Part shown: piece after piece, positions 35,059 through 43,751 of the stretch
How positions within the stretch are numbered: the stretch's first letter is position 1
Layout of the letters: every line of letters starts with the position of its first letter
DNA from: Pseudotabrizicola sp.
Lineage (GTDB): Bacteria > Pseudomonadota > Alphaproteobacteria > Rhodobacterales > Rhodobacteraceae
Assembly: GCF_030684215.1 (NCBI RefSeq)
Contig: NZ_JAUXOV010000052.1
Span: forward strand, 124,001-188,000
DNA: 64,000 nt
Direction of reading: 5' to 3'
The notes under the pieces: generated by a model
Database searches by the model: none
What the model was told of the DNA's origin: nothing
What the model saw: only the letters and a program-made list of their open reading frames with translations
Translations under genes and position numbers: made by a program

Positions 35059-36800
35059 CAAATCCGCGCACCCTGTTGCCACAATACGCGTTCGCCGCAG
35101 TGCTCGCGGTTTTTTCCATCGGCCCGGGAGTGCCTCTGCACGCGCAAGAGGCAGTGGCCATGGCCGATCCCGTCGCCATCGCACAGGACGCGCCGCGTCA
35201 TGCGTTGGTTATCGGCAATTCCGGCTACAAGATTGCCAGCCCGCTGAAGAACCCGGCGGCAGATGCGGATTTGATGGCTGAAACGCTGGGAAAAATCGGC
35301 TTTACCGTCACGAAAGTTACCGATGCGGGCTATGTTGATTTCAACCGGGCCGTGGTTCAATACGCCAACAGCCTGCCCGATGGCGCCATTTCTGTGGTCT
35401 ATTATGCTGGCCACGGGGTTCAGGTGTCAGGGCAAAACTTCCTGCTGCCAGTGGATGCCGATCCTGCCTCACAAGCGGATCTGCCGTTTTTGTCGATGTC
35501 TCTGGACAATCTGCTGGGGATCTTTCGCGAACGGAATGCTGCGGCAAACATCTTCATTCTGGACGCCTGCCGCAACAACCCGTTCGAGGATGATGCCGTG
35601 CGCAGCGTGGTTGGCAGCCAGACCCGTGGTTTGGCGCCGGTGTTAAGCGGCTTTCGTGGGTCTATGATCGCGTTTTCTACCGCACCCGGAAAGGTGGCGC
35701 AGGATGGGACGGGGCGGAACAGCCCCTATAGCATTGCATTGGCCGATGCGATGCTGCGGCCCGGACTGCCGATCGAAAGCGTGTTCAAACTGGCACGGAC
35801 ACAGGTGATCGGGGTTACGGATTATCAGCAGGTGCCGTGGGAAAACTCGTCTCTGACACAAGAGATCTATCTGGCGGCCCCCGCTGCTGTGGCCGCTGCC
35901 GTTGATCCGCAAAAGCGTGTGACGCAATGCGATCTGATGGCCGGCCATCCGTCTGATCCAGAGCGGGTTCATGTGGGCGTGGATTATGCGCTGTTGCGCC
36001 CCGGCCCCGCCATTGCAGCCTGTCGCGCCGATCTTGTTGCCGATCCGCATAACCCAAGGCTGATGTCACTGCTTGCCCGCGCCCTGACCAAGAATGGCGA
36101 GTTGCAAGAGGCGCTGGCATTGGATGAAGCGGCGGTAAAGCTGGGCTATCTGGGGGCCTATCACAATCTGGGCAATCATTACCGCCGTGGCGAGATCGTA
36201 AAGCGTGATCTGGTCAAGGCTTTGGAATTGTTTACCTACGCAGCAGAACGCGGCCATCCCGAAGACGCCTATAACGTCGGGATTCTTTACCGTGAGGGTG
36301 AAGGTGGTGTGCCGCAGGATTTTTCGCGTGCGCATGAATGGTTTGAAAAGGCTGCTCAGCAGGATTACCCTTCTGCCTTTGACAAGCTTGGTCTGATGGC
36401 AAAGTCAGGCGAAGGCGAAAAGGCCGATGCTGAAAAGGCCGCAGCCCTTTTTGCGCGTGGGGCAGAGTTGGGTGACAGCTCGGCCATGGTCAATCTGGCC
36501 AGCGCTTACCGCAAAGGCGAAGGTGTTCAACAGGATTTCGATCAGGCATTTGGTCTGTATCGCCGCGCAGCCCAGTTGCGGCGTACCTCGGCCTATACCT
36601 CGTTGGGTGACATCTATCTGAAGGGTCAGGGCCGCGAGGTCGACATGACCGAGGCGTTGTTCTGGTTTCAATTGGCGGCGCGGCAAGGCCATGGCTACAG
36701 TCAGGAAAAAGCTGCCGAAATTTCTGCCGGGCTTGACGCTGCCACATTGGCCGAGGTGGAACGGCGCGTGCAAAACTGGATCAATGGCGATTTTGGGTAA
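35055..36800 (+). CDS. Exported caspase-like peptidase (C14) with Sel1 repeats
   Basis: This 581-aa protein begins with a signal peptide (to about residue 32, L-H-A-Q-E). The caspase-fold domain (about 50-280) has the His-Cys dyad: His120 in Y-A-G-H-G and Cys172 in L-D-A-C-R-N-N-P-F. After a linker, about six Sel1/TPR-like repeats follow (for example A-Y-N-V-G-I-L-Y-R-E-G-E-G and A-M-V-N-L-A-S-A-Y-R-K-G-E-G), which would bind partner proteins. AAAGGA precedes the ATG, which overlaps the radical SAM stop. It is the first of three caspase-like proteins within 13 kb. Bacterial caspase-like proteins usually cut after Arg or Lys, but its target is unknown. Confidence 0.9.
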   Translation: MTNPRTLLPQYAFAAVLAVFSIGPGVPLHAQEAVAMADPVAIAQDAPRHALVIGNSGYKIASPLKNPAADADLMAETLGKIGFTVTKVTDAGYVDFNRAVVQYANSLPDGAISVVYYAGHGVQVSGQNFLLPVDADPASQADLPFLSMSLDNLLGIFRERNAAANIFILDACRNNPFEDDAVRSVVGSQTRGLAPVLSGFRGSMIAFSTAPGKVAQDGTGRNSPYSIALADAMLRPGLPIESVFKLARTQVIGVTDYQQVPWENSSLTQEIYLAAPAAVAAAVDPQKRVTQCDLMAGHPSDPERVHVGVDYALLRPGPAIAACRADLVADPHNPRLMSLLARALTKNGELQEALALDEAAVKLGYLGAYHNLGNHYRRGEIVKRDLVKALELFTYAAERGHPEDAYNVGILYREGEGGVPQDFSRAHEWFEKAAQQDYPSAFDKLGLMAKSGEGEKADAEKAAALFARGAELGDSSAMVNLASAYRKGEGVQQDFDQAFGLYRRAAQLRRTSAYTSLGDIYLKGQGREVDMTEALFWFQLAARQGHGYSQEKAAEISAGLDAATLAEVERRVQNWINGDFG

Positions 36801-36808
36801 GGGCTGCC

Positions 36809-37669
36809 ATGGCACTGCTTGAAGAAAAGCTGCACCGTGCCTTGTTTGGCGTCATGACCTTTGGCGCAGGGCAGGGCGATGCAGCGGTCTGCACACTGGC
36901 TGCGGATTTGTTGTCGCAGCATCTGGCAGCGGGAGATCTGACCGTGCCGCGCCGGTTTGAGGCCATGCGTGCGCTGCTTGTGCTGGGCATTGCTGTCGCC
37001 GCGGCCGATCCGGCGCGGGTCGGGCTTGTCGCGCAGCTGCTGGCGGCTGGGCTTGATCAGATGCCAGACAGGCCATCAGATGACCCACTGAAGCTTTCGT
37101 TACGAAACAATCATTTACTTATGCAGGCCGCAGTGTTGCTCTCATTTCCCGAAGTGGCCAGCGGGCGCGCTGGTGCCACCGAACTGACAGCGCGTTTTCT
37201 CGCTGAGATGACTGATGATGGTCTGTTTCCCAGTGAATTGTGCCGGGGGGCCTCGGCGCTTTGGTATGCGAATATGGCGGTCATGCTGCTGACGACGATT
37301 GCAGCCCTATCAGATCATGACGTGGTAAGCCCCAATGTGCTGAAGCGCGCAATTGCGGGCTTTGGCCATGCCCTGAGCCTGCCGCCAGAAGTGCTGCGTC
37401 TGGCCCGACAGAACTTGTATCCACAGCCCGGTCATGGCCACAATCCGACTGCGCCTGACCTCGGTTTCTTGAAAGGATATCACCGCAGCCGACACTATCT
37501 GGCTTGGGTGCCGCTGGCGCAGTCGTTGTTGCCTGATACGCCGCTGCCAGTCAGTGTATCGGCCGACGACCAGTTTCCTTTGGCCAATGATTTCATCGGA
37601 GGCTTTGCCACGACAATGGTGGCGCGCATTGCACACAAAACTGCCGCACAGACCTCAATACCGGGCTGA
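36809..37669 (+). CDS. Alginate-lyase-like alpha/alpha-barrel protein without signal peptide
   Basis: This 286-aa all-helical protein has a stretch (S-L-R-N-N-H-L-L ... D-D-G-L-F-P-S-E-L-C-R-G-A-S-A-L-W-Y) that resembles the active-site region of family 5 polysaccharide lyases. In AlgL the N-N-H and the later R/Y positions are catalytic. The similarity is partial and the N-terminus has no signal peptide, unlike secreted lyases. It starts 8 bases after the caspase gene, so it belongs to the same transcript. It could be a cytoplasmic sugar-binding or lyase-related protein; enzyme activity is unproven. Confidence 0.5.
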   Translation: MALLEEKLHRALFGVMTFGAGQGDAAVCTLAADLLSQHLAAGDLTVPRRFEAMRALLVLGIAVAAADPARVGLVAQLLAAGLDQMPDRPSDDPLKLSLRNNHLLMQAAVLLSFPEVASGRAGATELTARFLAEMTDDGLFPSELCRGASALWYANMAVMLLTTIAALSDHDVVSPNVLKRAIAGFGHALSLPPEVLRLARQNLYPQPGHGHNPTAPDLGFLKGYHRSRHYLAWVPLAQSLLPDTPLPVSVSADDQFPLANDFIGGFATTMVARIAHKTAAQTSIPG

Positions 37670-37797
37670 ACAATCAGACCAAACTGTGGGTATTGAATTC
37701 GCTACTTTCAAGAATCGTTTTTTTCCCAGAAACTATTGAGCATAGTAGGTCACTATGGCTTTTGACGTAATTTTGACGATCAGATTGGACTTGCACT

Positions 37798-39066
37798 TTG
37801 GCTGGAAAGGTAACCCTGTTTGTCTTGGGCGTTCTGGTGCCCGTGATGTTGGCCTATGCGGCGGCAGGTCACCTTCCGGGGACAACGTGGCCTGTGATTG
37901 CCTTGGGCGCAACGGCGTTTTCACTCATGTCACTGAACCTGATTTTAGGGGCGCGTCTGCCGGGGCTTGATGCCGTTTTTGGGGGGCTGGATCAGATTTA
38001 CTGGGTCCACAAATGGACTGGCATAGCCATTTTAACTGCCGCTTTTCTGCATCAGCAGATCAAGATATCGACTGACGGGCTGGAAGTGAGCGAAGCGCTG
38101 AGCCGTTTGGCCGTCGATGTGGCAGAGGTGGCCTTTATCGTGCTGGCTGTGCTGATCCTGATCAGCTTTTTCAAGCGCGTGCCAAGGATGCCCAAGATTA
38201 CATGGGAAATTCCCTATGCTTGGTGGCGCTGGTCGCATCGTTTGCTTGGGCTGGTGTTTGTTGCTTTGGCGTTTCATCAGGCATTCGTGAAAGCGCCCTT
38301 TGACGGCAACGCGCTCTTGTCTGTCTGGTTGAATATGGCCGCGCTGGCAGGGATTGCCGCATTTTTATGGTCCCAGTTCGGCTTCTTGTATCGCCGTCAC
38401 AGCTACCGTGTTGCCACTGTCGACAAACACGCGGCTGCGACGATTGTTGATCTGGAGCCAGTGGGCAAGGGCGTAACGGTGCGGCCGGGCAGCTTTGCCT
38501 TTGTGCATTTTTCTTCGCCGGGCCTGCGCGAGCCGCATCCCTTTACGGTATCGCAAGTGCGCCCGAATGGGGGAATCCAGTTTTCGATCCGGGGTCTGGG
38601 GGATTACACCCGCCACCTGCGCGACGTGATTGCGGTGGGTGACACCGCGCGGGTCGAGGGTGGGTATGGCCGGTTCCATCACCATCGTGGCGGCGCAAAG
38701 CAGGTTTGGGTGGCAGCGGGCATTGGCATCACCCCGTTTCTGGCTTGGGCCGACCATCTGAAACCTGACGATGCTGAACAGATCGTGCTGGTCTACTGTG
38801 TGCGCAACGAGGCCGAGGGCGTGGCGCTGGACCGTCTGCGCGCGGCGGCGGATCGGGTGCCGGGTTTCAAGCTGAAGCTGCACATGTCGGATACTGATGG
38901 CCGATTTGATGCCGCCAAACTGGTCAGCTATCTGCCTTTTGAAATTGGTCAGGCAAGCTTGTGGTTCTGTGGCCCGGCGCCCATGCGCGACGGGTTGATC
39001 AAGGATTTGAAGACCGCCGGGAAAGCCCCCCGGTCTGTGCATTTCGAGCGTTTCGAGTTTCGTTGA
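37798..39066 (+). CDS. Ferric-reductase-like membrane flavoprotein
   Basis: This 422-aa protein has an N-terminal membrane domain with about six helices and histidines placed to bind heme b (W-V-H-K-W, F-L-H-Q-Q, W-S-H-R-L, F-H-Q-A-F). It is followed by a ferredoxin-reductase-type FAD domain (H-P-F-T-V) and a nicotinamide-binding domain (G-I-G-I-T-P-F, C-G-P-A-P-M). It would pass electrons from NAD(P)H across the membrane to heme. The start is a TTG because the frame is closed just upstream (stop at 37774) and no ATG fits. A 128-base gap precedes it, so a new promoter is likely. The exported tetraheme cytochrome encoded next is a plausible electron acceptor. Confidence 0.88.
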   Translation: MAGKVTLFVLGVLVPVMLAYAAAGHLPGTTWPVIALGATAFSLMSLNLILGARLPGLDAVFGGLDQIYWVHKWTGIAILTAAFLHQQIKISTDGLEVSEALSRLAVDVAEVAFIVLAVLILISFFKRVPRMPKITWEIPYAWWRWSHRLLGLVFVALAFHQAFVKAPFDGNALLSVWLNMAALAGIAAFLWSQFGFLYRRHSYRVATVDKHAAATIVDLEPVGKGVTVRPGSFAFVHFSSPGLREPHPFTVSQVRPNGGIQFSIRGLGDYTRHLRDVIAVGDTARVEGGYGRFHHHRGGAKQVWVAAGIGITPFLAWADHLKPDDAEQIVLVYCVRNEAEGVALDRLRAAADRVPGFKLKLHMSDTDGRFDAAKLVSYLPFEIGQASLWFCGPAPMRDGLIKDLKTAGKAPRSVHFERFEFR

Positions 39067-39085
39067 ACTTCTCATGGAGGCGATC

Positions 39086-42000
39086 ATGGCCCGGATGAAG
39101 ACCAAAACGACTTTCCTTGCCACAGTGGCATTGATGCTGATGACGACCGGTGTTGCGCTGGCCGGATTGCCCGAATTCAAGGAGGGTGATTTTTCCAGTC
39201 ACATCCCCGACGCTGACCGTGGCAAAGTACTGTACAGCGCAGCCGGTTGCGCCACCTGTCACTCGATTGAGGGGGATATGATGACCCTTGCCGGTGGCCG
39301 TGGGTTTGAAAACCGACTTGGCACGGTTTACGCCCCCAACATCACCCATGATCAGACCGCCGGGATCGGCAATTGGTCTGATGCGCAATTCCTTAACGCC
39401 TTGCTTCGCGGGGTCGCGCCAAACGGGCGGCAATATTACGGTGTGTTCTTCCCCTATGCCGCCTATGCCCGGATGAAACCCGAAGATGCGCTGGATATCC
39501 GCGCCTATCTCAAGACCATGCAATCAAGCGATCTGCCGTCCAAATCACATGCGGTGAACCTGCTGTCGGACAAGGCGCTGCAACTGATGAACAGCGAACG
39601 TGCGGCCCTGTCCAACCCCACCGATCCGCAACTGGCGCGCGGCGAATACCTGGTCGAGGCGCTGGGCCATTGCGGCGAATGCCACAGCCCACGCGATGGG
39701 TTTTCGATTGATACGACCAAGGCTTACAGCGGGTTCCTCGGCTATTTCGGTGATTACTCCCCCGATATTTCGGGGCCACGGCTGGAAAAGGCCGGGGCGG
39801 TGGCCTTTGTCAACGGTGTGCTGGCCGAAGGCAAAAAGCTGAACGGACGGCCACTTGGCGCGGGGTCGATGCGACGGGTTGCAGAACAGACAGCCAAACT
39901 CAGCCTTGATGACCGCGCGGCTATCTACGCCTTTCTGACCGGCAAGCCGCTCGATGTCTCTACCCTGCCGCAAGCCGCGCCAGAGTTGGTGCAAGTGGCC
40001 GAAGTTGCAGAGGCTGGCAGTGCCACGGTGACCGATGCCACTGCTGGGCCTGCGCCAATGGACATGATGGAACTGGCCCGCGAAACCGGGTCTCAGGGGC
40101 TGATGCAGATTGTGCAGGCGGCGTGCGCAATGCCTGTGGATTCGCCCGTCCTGCAAGCCGTCGCGGCACCTGCCCGGGTTGCTGCTGTCGCAGGCGTGCC
40201 GATTGAGATTGAAACGGCTGCAGATCGGGTAATGGACCAGCATTGCCGCACCTGTCACGGTCCCGGCCAGCGCAATGACCGCACCTTCCCGATGCATGAC
40301 ATCGCCGATATGGCGATGGACAAGGCGACGGTGACGCCGGGCGATCCTGACAAATCCCCGGTCTATGCGTCCATTGCATTGAACCGGATGCCGCTTGGCA
40401 CCAAACTGACCCCGGCAGAACTCGATGCGATCAAGGCATGGATCGTCGCCTTGGGGGAGGTGAAAGCAGCCCCACCCGCAGCAGTGACTCCGGTGGCCTC
40501 TGCAGAGCCGGTCGCCGTAAATCCGGCACGGCCTAACCCTGACGTGACCGTGCCGCGTTTTGTTGGCGGGGATTTCACCCAGATCATGATGGCGGGCGTG
40601 GCTGATTTGCAGCGGCTGAACGACCGCGACCGACGCTTTGCCCGCTACTTCAGTTTTGCCGATACCGAACTGCCGGAACTGGACTGCACTGCCGAAGGCA
40701 TGAAGCGCAACCCGATGGCGTTCCTGCATGCGGGATTGAACAAATTCATCAACTCGATCAGCCGCGCCGCACGTCTGGCCAAGGTAACACCAGTCGACGG
40801 CACCGACGGCGCCTTGGTGCGTATTGATATCCGCGACTATGGCTGGTCCGAAGACGACTGGGCCGCGATTTCAACCGGCCTTTATACCCAAGGTGCGGTT
40901 GAGGCAGGGTTTTCGCCCGAAAGCTGGGCCGATCTGGCGCGGGTTTACCCCTATGCGATGGACCCGACATCAGACAGTCTGCTGCGGGTTCTAGCCGACA
41001 GCACAGGGGCGCCGGTTCCGCTTTTGGGGGCAAGCTGGTTTACCCATGTTGCATCAGAGGCTCCGTATTACGATATGTTCCTGCGTCTGCCCGAAGATAT
41101 CCGTATTCTTGAACAGCGGATGGGCGTGGACGTAGACCGCAACATCCAGTCGGGCGAAGTGATCCGCGCCGGGATGCTGGAAGGCGCGTCGGGTGTGTCT
41201 GATCACAACCGCATGCTGGAACGTCACGACCTGCCGCGCGGTGGCTACTACTGGAAATCTTACGATTTCGCGGGCAGTTCGGGCGAACAGTCGTTGCTTC
41301 AGCATCCCGACGGCCCGCGAGAGCTGTCCTATACCGCATCGGGAACTGCGGCATTCGAACATGACGGCGGTGAGATGATATTCAGTCTTGCCAATGGGTT
41401 GCAGGGTTATTACCTGTCCACTAATCTGGGAGAGCGACTGTTGGTTGGGCCCACGTCAATCGTGTCTTTCCGCAATAAGCCAATTGGGAAAGGGGTCGAG
41501 ATTGAAAACGCCCGGTCCTGTTTTGACTGCCATGAAAACGGGATGATCCGCAAAGCAGATCAGGTGCGCAAATTCATCGAGTCGAGCAACAGCTACACCC
41601 GCGATCAGCGTGAAATCCTGCTGGAGATGTATGTTCCCAATGAGGAACTGGACCAATGGTATCAACAAGATACCAAAGCGTTTCTTGCAGCGCTGGAAGA
41701 ACTTGGCATTACCGAGAAATCGGCCGCCGGGGTCAATGTTTCGATGCGCGCACCAGAAAAGGCGGGTGGCGGTGAGATCGTCACCTATCTGTCTGACATC
41801 CAGTTCAACAACCTTGATCTGGCCCAGGTGGCGCGCGCGTTTTTCCTTACCGAGGACGAGTTCCGCGCTCGCATCCGTGAGGTGGGCGACCCCAATATCA
41901 TGCAGGTGGTGCAGCAATGGGTGCAGCGTGTGGATGACGGGTTGCATGTGCGCCGGGCCGAACTGGAGGCGGTGTATGCCGATCTGTTGCCGCGCCTGAC

Positions 42001-42610
42001 CGACCTGCGCCCCTATGACTATGGTGGCGGTGTTTCCTATACGCCCCAGCCGGTGGCTGATTATGTTGCTGTCGCCAGCACAGCCTATGAGGTGGCGGCG
42101 CAAAAGGAACAGGCGCCCTATCAGCCGCAGGCGGAAAGCACGCTGCAACCCTATGTGCCAGTCGCGGCCCCGACCGATCCGCTGATCCTCCAGCTGTCGG
42201 TGCCTTACGTCGAGGTTAAGGTGAACGACCTGCTGGAATTTGATGTTCGTGCGAACCGGCGCTGCGAATTGCAGATCCTATATGTTGAGGAAACCAAAAC
42301 GGTCGAAGAACTGCCGCCCGAAGTGCTGGGCCCCGCCTTCCTTGAGGCAGGCGAGACTCGGCGCATTCCCTATCCGGGGTCAGGCATGCAGTTGCGCTTT
42401 GACACACCGGGCAAGGGGGAAACCATGGTCGCCTTTTGCCGGGAAGGTGGGCTTGGCGACAAGCGGATCACCGGGCAGGGCGCTGTCGATTACGCCAAGG
42501 ACCGGTTCCAGCCCTTGTCGCGCGGTCTTGTGATTGAACGCACCGATACGGTGGCCAGAGACAACGGCCAAAGTGCGACCAACGTCGTCACTTTCAACGT
42601 GCAGCCCTGA
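39086..42610 (+). CDS. Large exported tetraheme cytochrome c with DUF4384-like C-terminus
   Basis: This 1174-aa protein has a signal peptide (cleaved near A-L-A-G, residue 27) and four CxxCH heme sites: C55-ATCH, C196-GECH, C387-RTCH and C812-FDCH. The first two lie in class I cytochrome c domains and the third in a domain ending with K-A-W-I-V-A-L-G. Residues about 480-800 form a region I do not recognise. The last ~130 residues (P-Y-V-E-V-K-V-N-D-L-L-E-F-D-V ... Q-I-L-Y-V-E) resemble DUF4384, a domain usually fused to caspase-like or signalling proteins. GGAGG supports ATG 39086 over ATG 39074. It is co-directional with the ferric-reductase-like gene (19-base gap) and OmpA gene. Confidence 0.88.
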   Translation: MARMKTKTTFLATVALMLMTTGVALAGLPEFKEGDFSSHIPDADRGKVLYSAAGCATCHSIEGDMMTLAGGRGFENRLGTVYAPNITHDQTAGIGNWSDAQFLNALLRGVAPNGRQYYGVFFPYAAYARMKPEDALDIRAYLKTMQSSDLPSKSHAVNLLSDKALQLMNSERAALSNPTDPQLARGEYLVEALGHCGECHSPRDGFSIDTTKAYSGFLGYFGDYSPDISGPRLEKAGAVAFVNGVLAEGKKLNGRPLGAGSMRRVAEQTAKLSLDDRAAIYAFLTGKPLDVSTLPQAAPELVQVAEVAEAGSATVTDATAGPAPMDMMELARETGSQGLMQIVQAACAMPVDSPVLQAVAAPARVAAVAGVPIEIETAADRVMDQHCRTCHGPGQRNDRTFPMHDIADMAMDKATVTPGDPDKSPVYASIALNRMPLGTKLTPAELDAIKAWIVALGEVKAAPPAAVTPVASAEPVAVNPARPNPDVTVPRFVGGDFTQIMMAGVADLQRLNDRDRRFARYFSFADTELPELDCTAEGMKRNPMAFLHAGLNKFINSISRAARLAKVTPVDGTDGALVRIDIRDYGWSEDDWAAISTGLYTQGAVEAGFSPESWADLARVYPYAMDPTSDSLLRVLADSTGAPVPLLGASWFTHVASEAPYYDMFLRLPEDIRILEQRMGVDVDRNIQSGEVIRAGMLEGASGVSDHNRMLERHDLPRGGYYWKSYDFAGSSGEQSLLQHPDGPRELSYTASGTAAFEHDGGEMIFSLANGLQGYYLSTNLGERLLVGPTSIVSFRNKPIGKGVEIENARSCFDCHENGMIRKADQVRKFIESSNSYTRDQREILLEMYVPNEELDQWYQQDTKAFLAALEELGITEKSAAGVNVSMRAPEKAGGGEIVTYLSDIQFNNLDLAQVARAFFLTEDEFRARIREVGDPNIMQVVQQWVQRVDDGLHVRRAELEAVYADLLPRLTDLRPYDYGGGVSYTPQPVADYVAVASTAYEVAAQKEQAPYQPQAESTLQPYVPVAAPTDPLILQLSVPYVEVKVNDLLEFDVRANRRCELQILYVEETKTVEELPPEVLGPAFLEAGETRRIPYPGSGMQLRFDTPGKGETMVAFCREGGLGDKRITGQGAVDYAKDRFQPLSRGLVIERTDTVARDNGQSATNVVTFNVQP

Positions 42611-42626
42611 GCGAAGGATGGTGATC

Positions 42627-43751
42627 ATGACACTGTATCAAACCCGTCGCGCCGCATGGCGGAAGACATTGGCAGGGGCGTTCTGCGCCCTTGCACTCCC
42701 ATTCGCCGTGCAGGCCGCACCCTGTGACGATGCGCTGACAGCGCTGCAAGTGGCGGCGTCCGGCAGCGATGTTGCGCAGATTGTGGCGGCGTGGAGCGCA
42801 GTGCAGCCTGCTGGTTGCGACGAGTCACGGTTCAGGGCGGCGCGGTCGCAAACCTCGGCCCTTGTGGCGCGCGCCGCGCAAGCTGCTCTTGCAACTGGCA
42901 ACACGGATGCAGCGGAAGACATCGTGCTTCAGGCGCCCGGTGTGCATTGGGCTGTGCAGGCCGTGCGCGGCGATATCTCGGCAAAGCGGGGCAACCGTGG
43001 CGAAGCCGCCAAGATGTATAACGCGGCGCTGGATACCTTGGGCGACCCCGGCCAGACCACACAAAGCGAACAGCTTGTTCCGGTCGCAGAACGATTGGCG
43101 GCTTTGGCGCAGGAAAACATGATGCTTGCGGGCAGCATGGAAAGCACGATCACCCGCGGTGGTGGTGCCTCTGGTGTGATGACGGTGATGCAGCGCGGAT
43201 TGGCGGTGGAATTGGTCGCGGCAAAGCCCGAAGCGGCACCGACCGCCGATTATGTTGCGCCAGCCCCGGCCGTCGAATATGTCGCCCCGCCAGCACCGAC
43301 GGCGGATTATGTGGCCCCCCCCGCGCAGGAGTATGCGGCGGCCCCGGCCTATACCCCGCCCCCTGATGAATGGAACGTGCTGACCGAGGCCGCGAAAAAG
43401 GTGGACAGCGTCTTCCTGCCCATCCGATTTGGCTTTGACAGCGATCGGTTGGACGCATCGGGCGTGAAAGAGGCGCTGCGACTGGCCGAGTTTATCAGGG
43501 CCCAGCAAGTGCCGCGTCTGATCATCACCGGCCATACGGATGATGTGGGGGACGCCAATTACAACCTTGACCTGTCGGTGCGGCGTGCGACCAGTCTGCG
43601 TGACTTTTTGTTAAGCGACGGAGTCTACGCAAAGATTGATATCATCGGCAAAGGTGAGAGCGAGCCGCCGCTTTACTCGGACGCCGCGATCTACAATCTG
43701 GATGAACTGCGCACGATTGCCCGCCGGGTGGAGATCGCTTTTGGTCATTAA
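42627..43751 (+). CDS. OmpA-family peptidoglycan-associated protein
   Basis: This 374-aa exported protein has a signal peptide (cleaved near V-Q-A-A) and a helical N-terminal region. A proline-rich linker carries repeats of the type A-D-Y-V-A-P at about 205-250. The C-terminal OmpA domain shows F-G-F-D-S-D, I-T-G-H-T-D-D-V-G and a final R-R-V-E-I-A-F. OmpA domains grip the diaminopimelate of peptidoglycan, so this should anchor the system to the cell wall. AAGGA lies 8 bases ahead of the ATG. Its 3' end overlaps the TTG start of the next caspase-like gene by 11 bases. Confidence 0.9.
   Translation: MTLYQTRRAAWRKTLAGAFCALALPFAVQAAPCDDALTALQVAASGSDVAQIVAAWSAVQPAGCDESRFRAARSQTSALVARAAQAALATGNTDAAEDIVLQAPGVHWAVQAVRGDISAKRGNRGEAAKMYNAALDTLGDPGQTTQSEQLVPVAERLAALAQENMMLAGSMESTITRGGGASGVMTVMQRGLAVELVAAKPEAAPTADYVAPAPAVEYVAPPAPTADYVAPPAQEYAAAPAYTPPPDEWNVLTEAAKKVDSVFLPIRFGFDSDRLDASGVKEALRLAEFIRAQQVPRLIITGHTDDVGDANYNLDLSVRRATSLRDFLLSDGVYAKIDIIGKGESEPPLYSDAAIYNLDELRTIARRVEIAFGH

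Noticed and set aside
39545..40729. 394-codon minus-strand open frame
   Set aside because: It is antisense to the tetraheme cytochrome, whose CxxCH motifs fix the coding strand.
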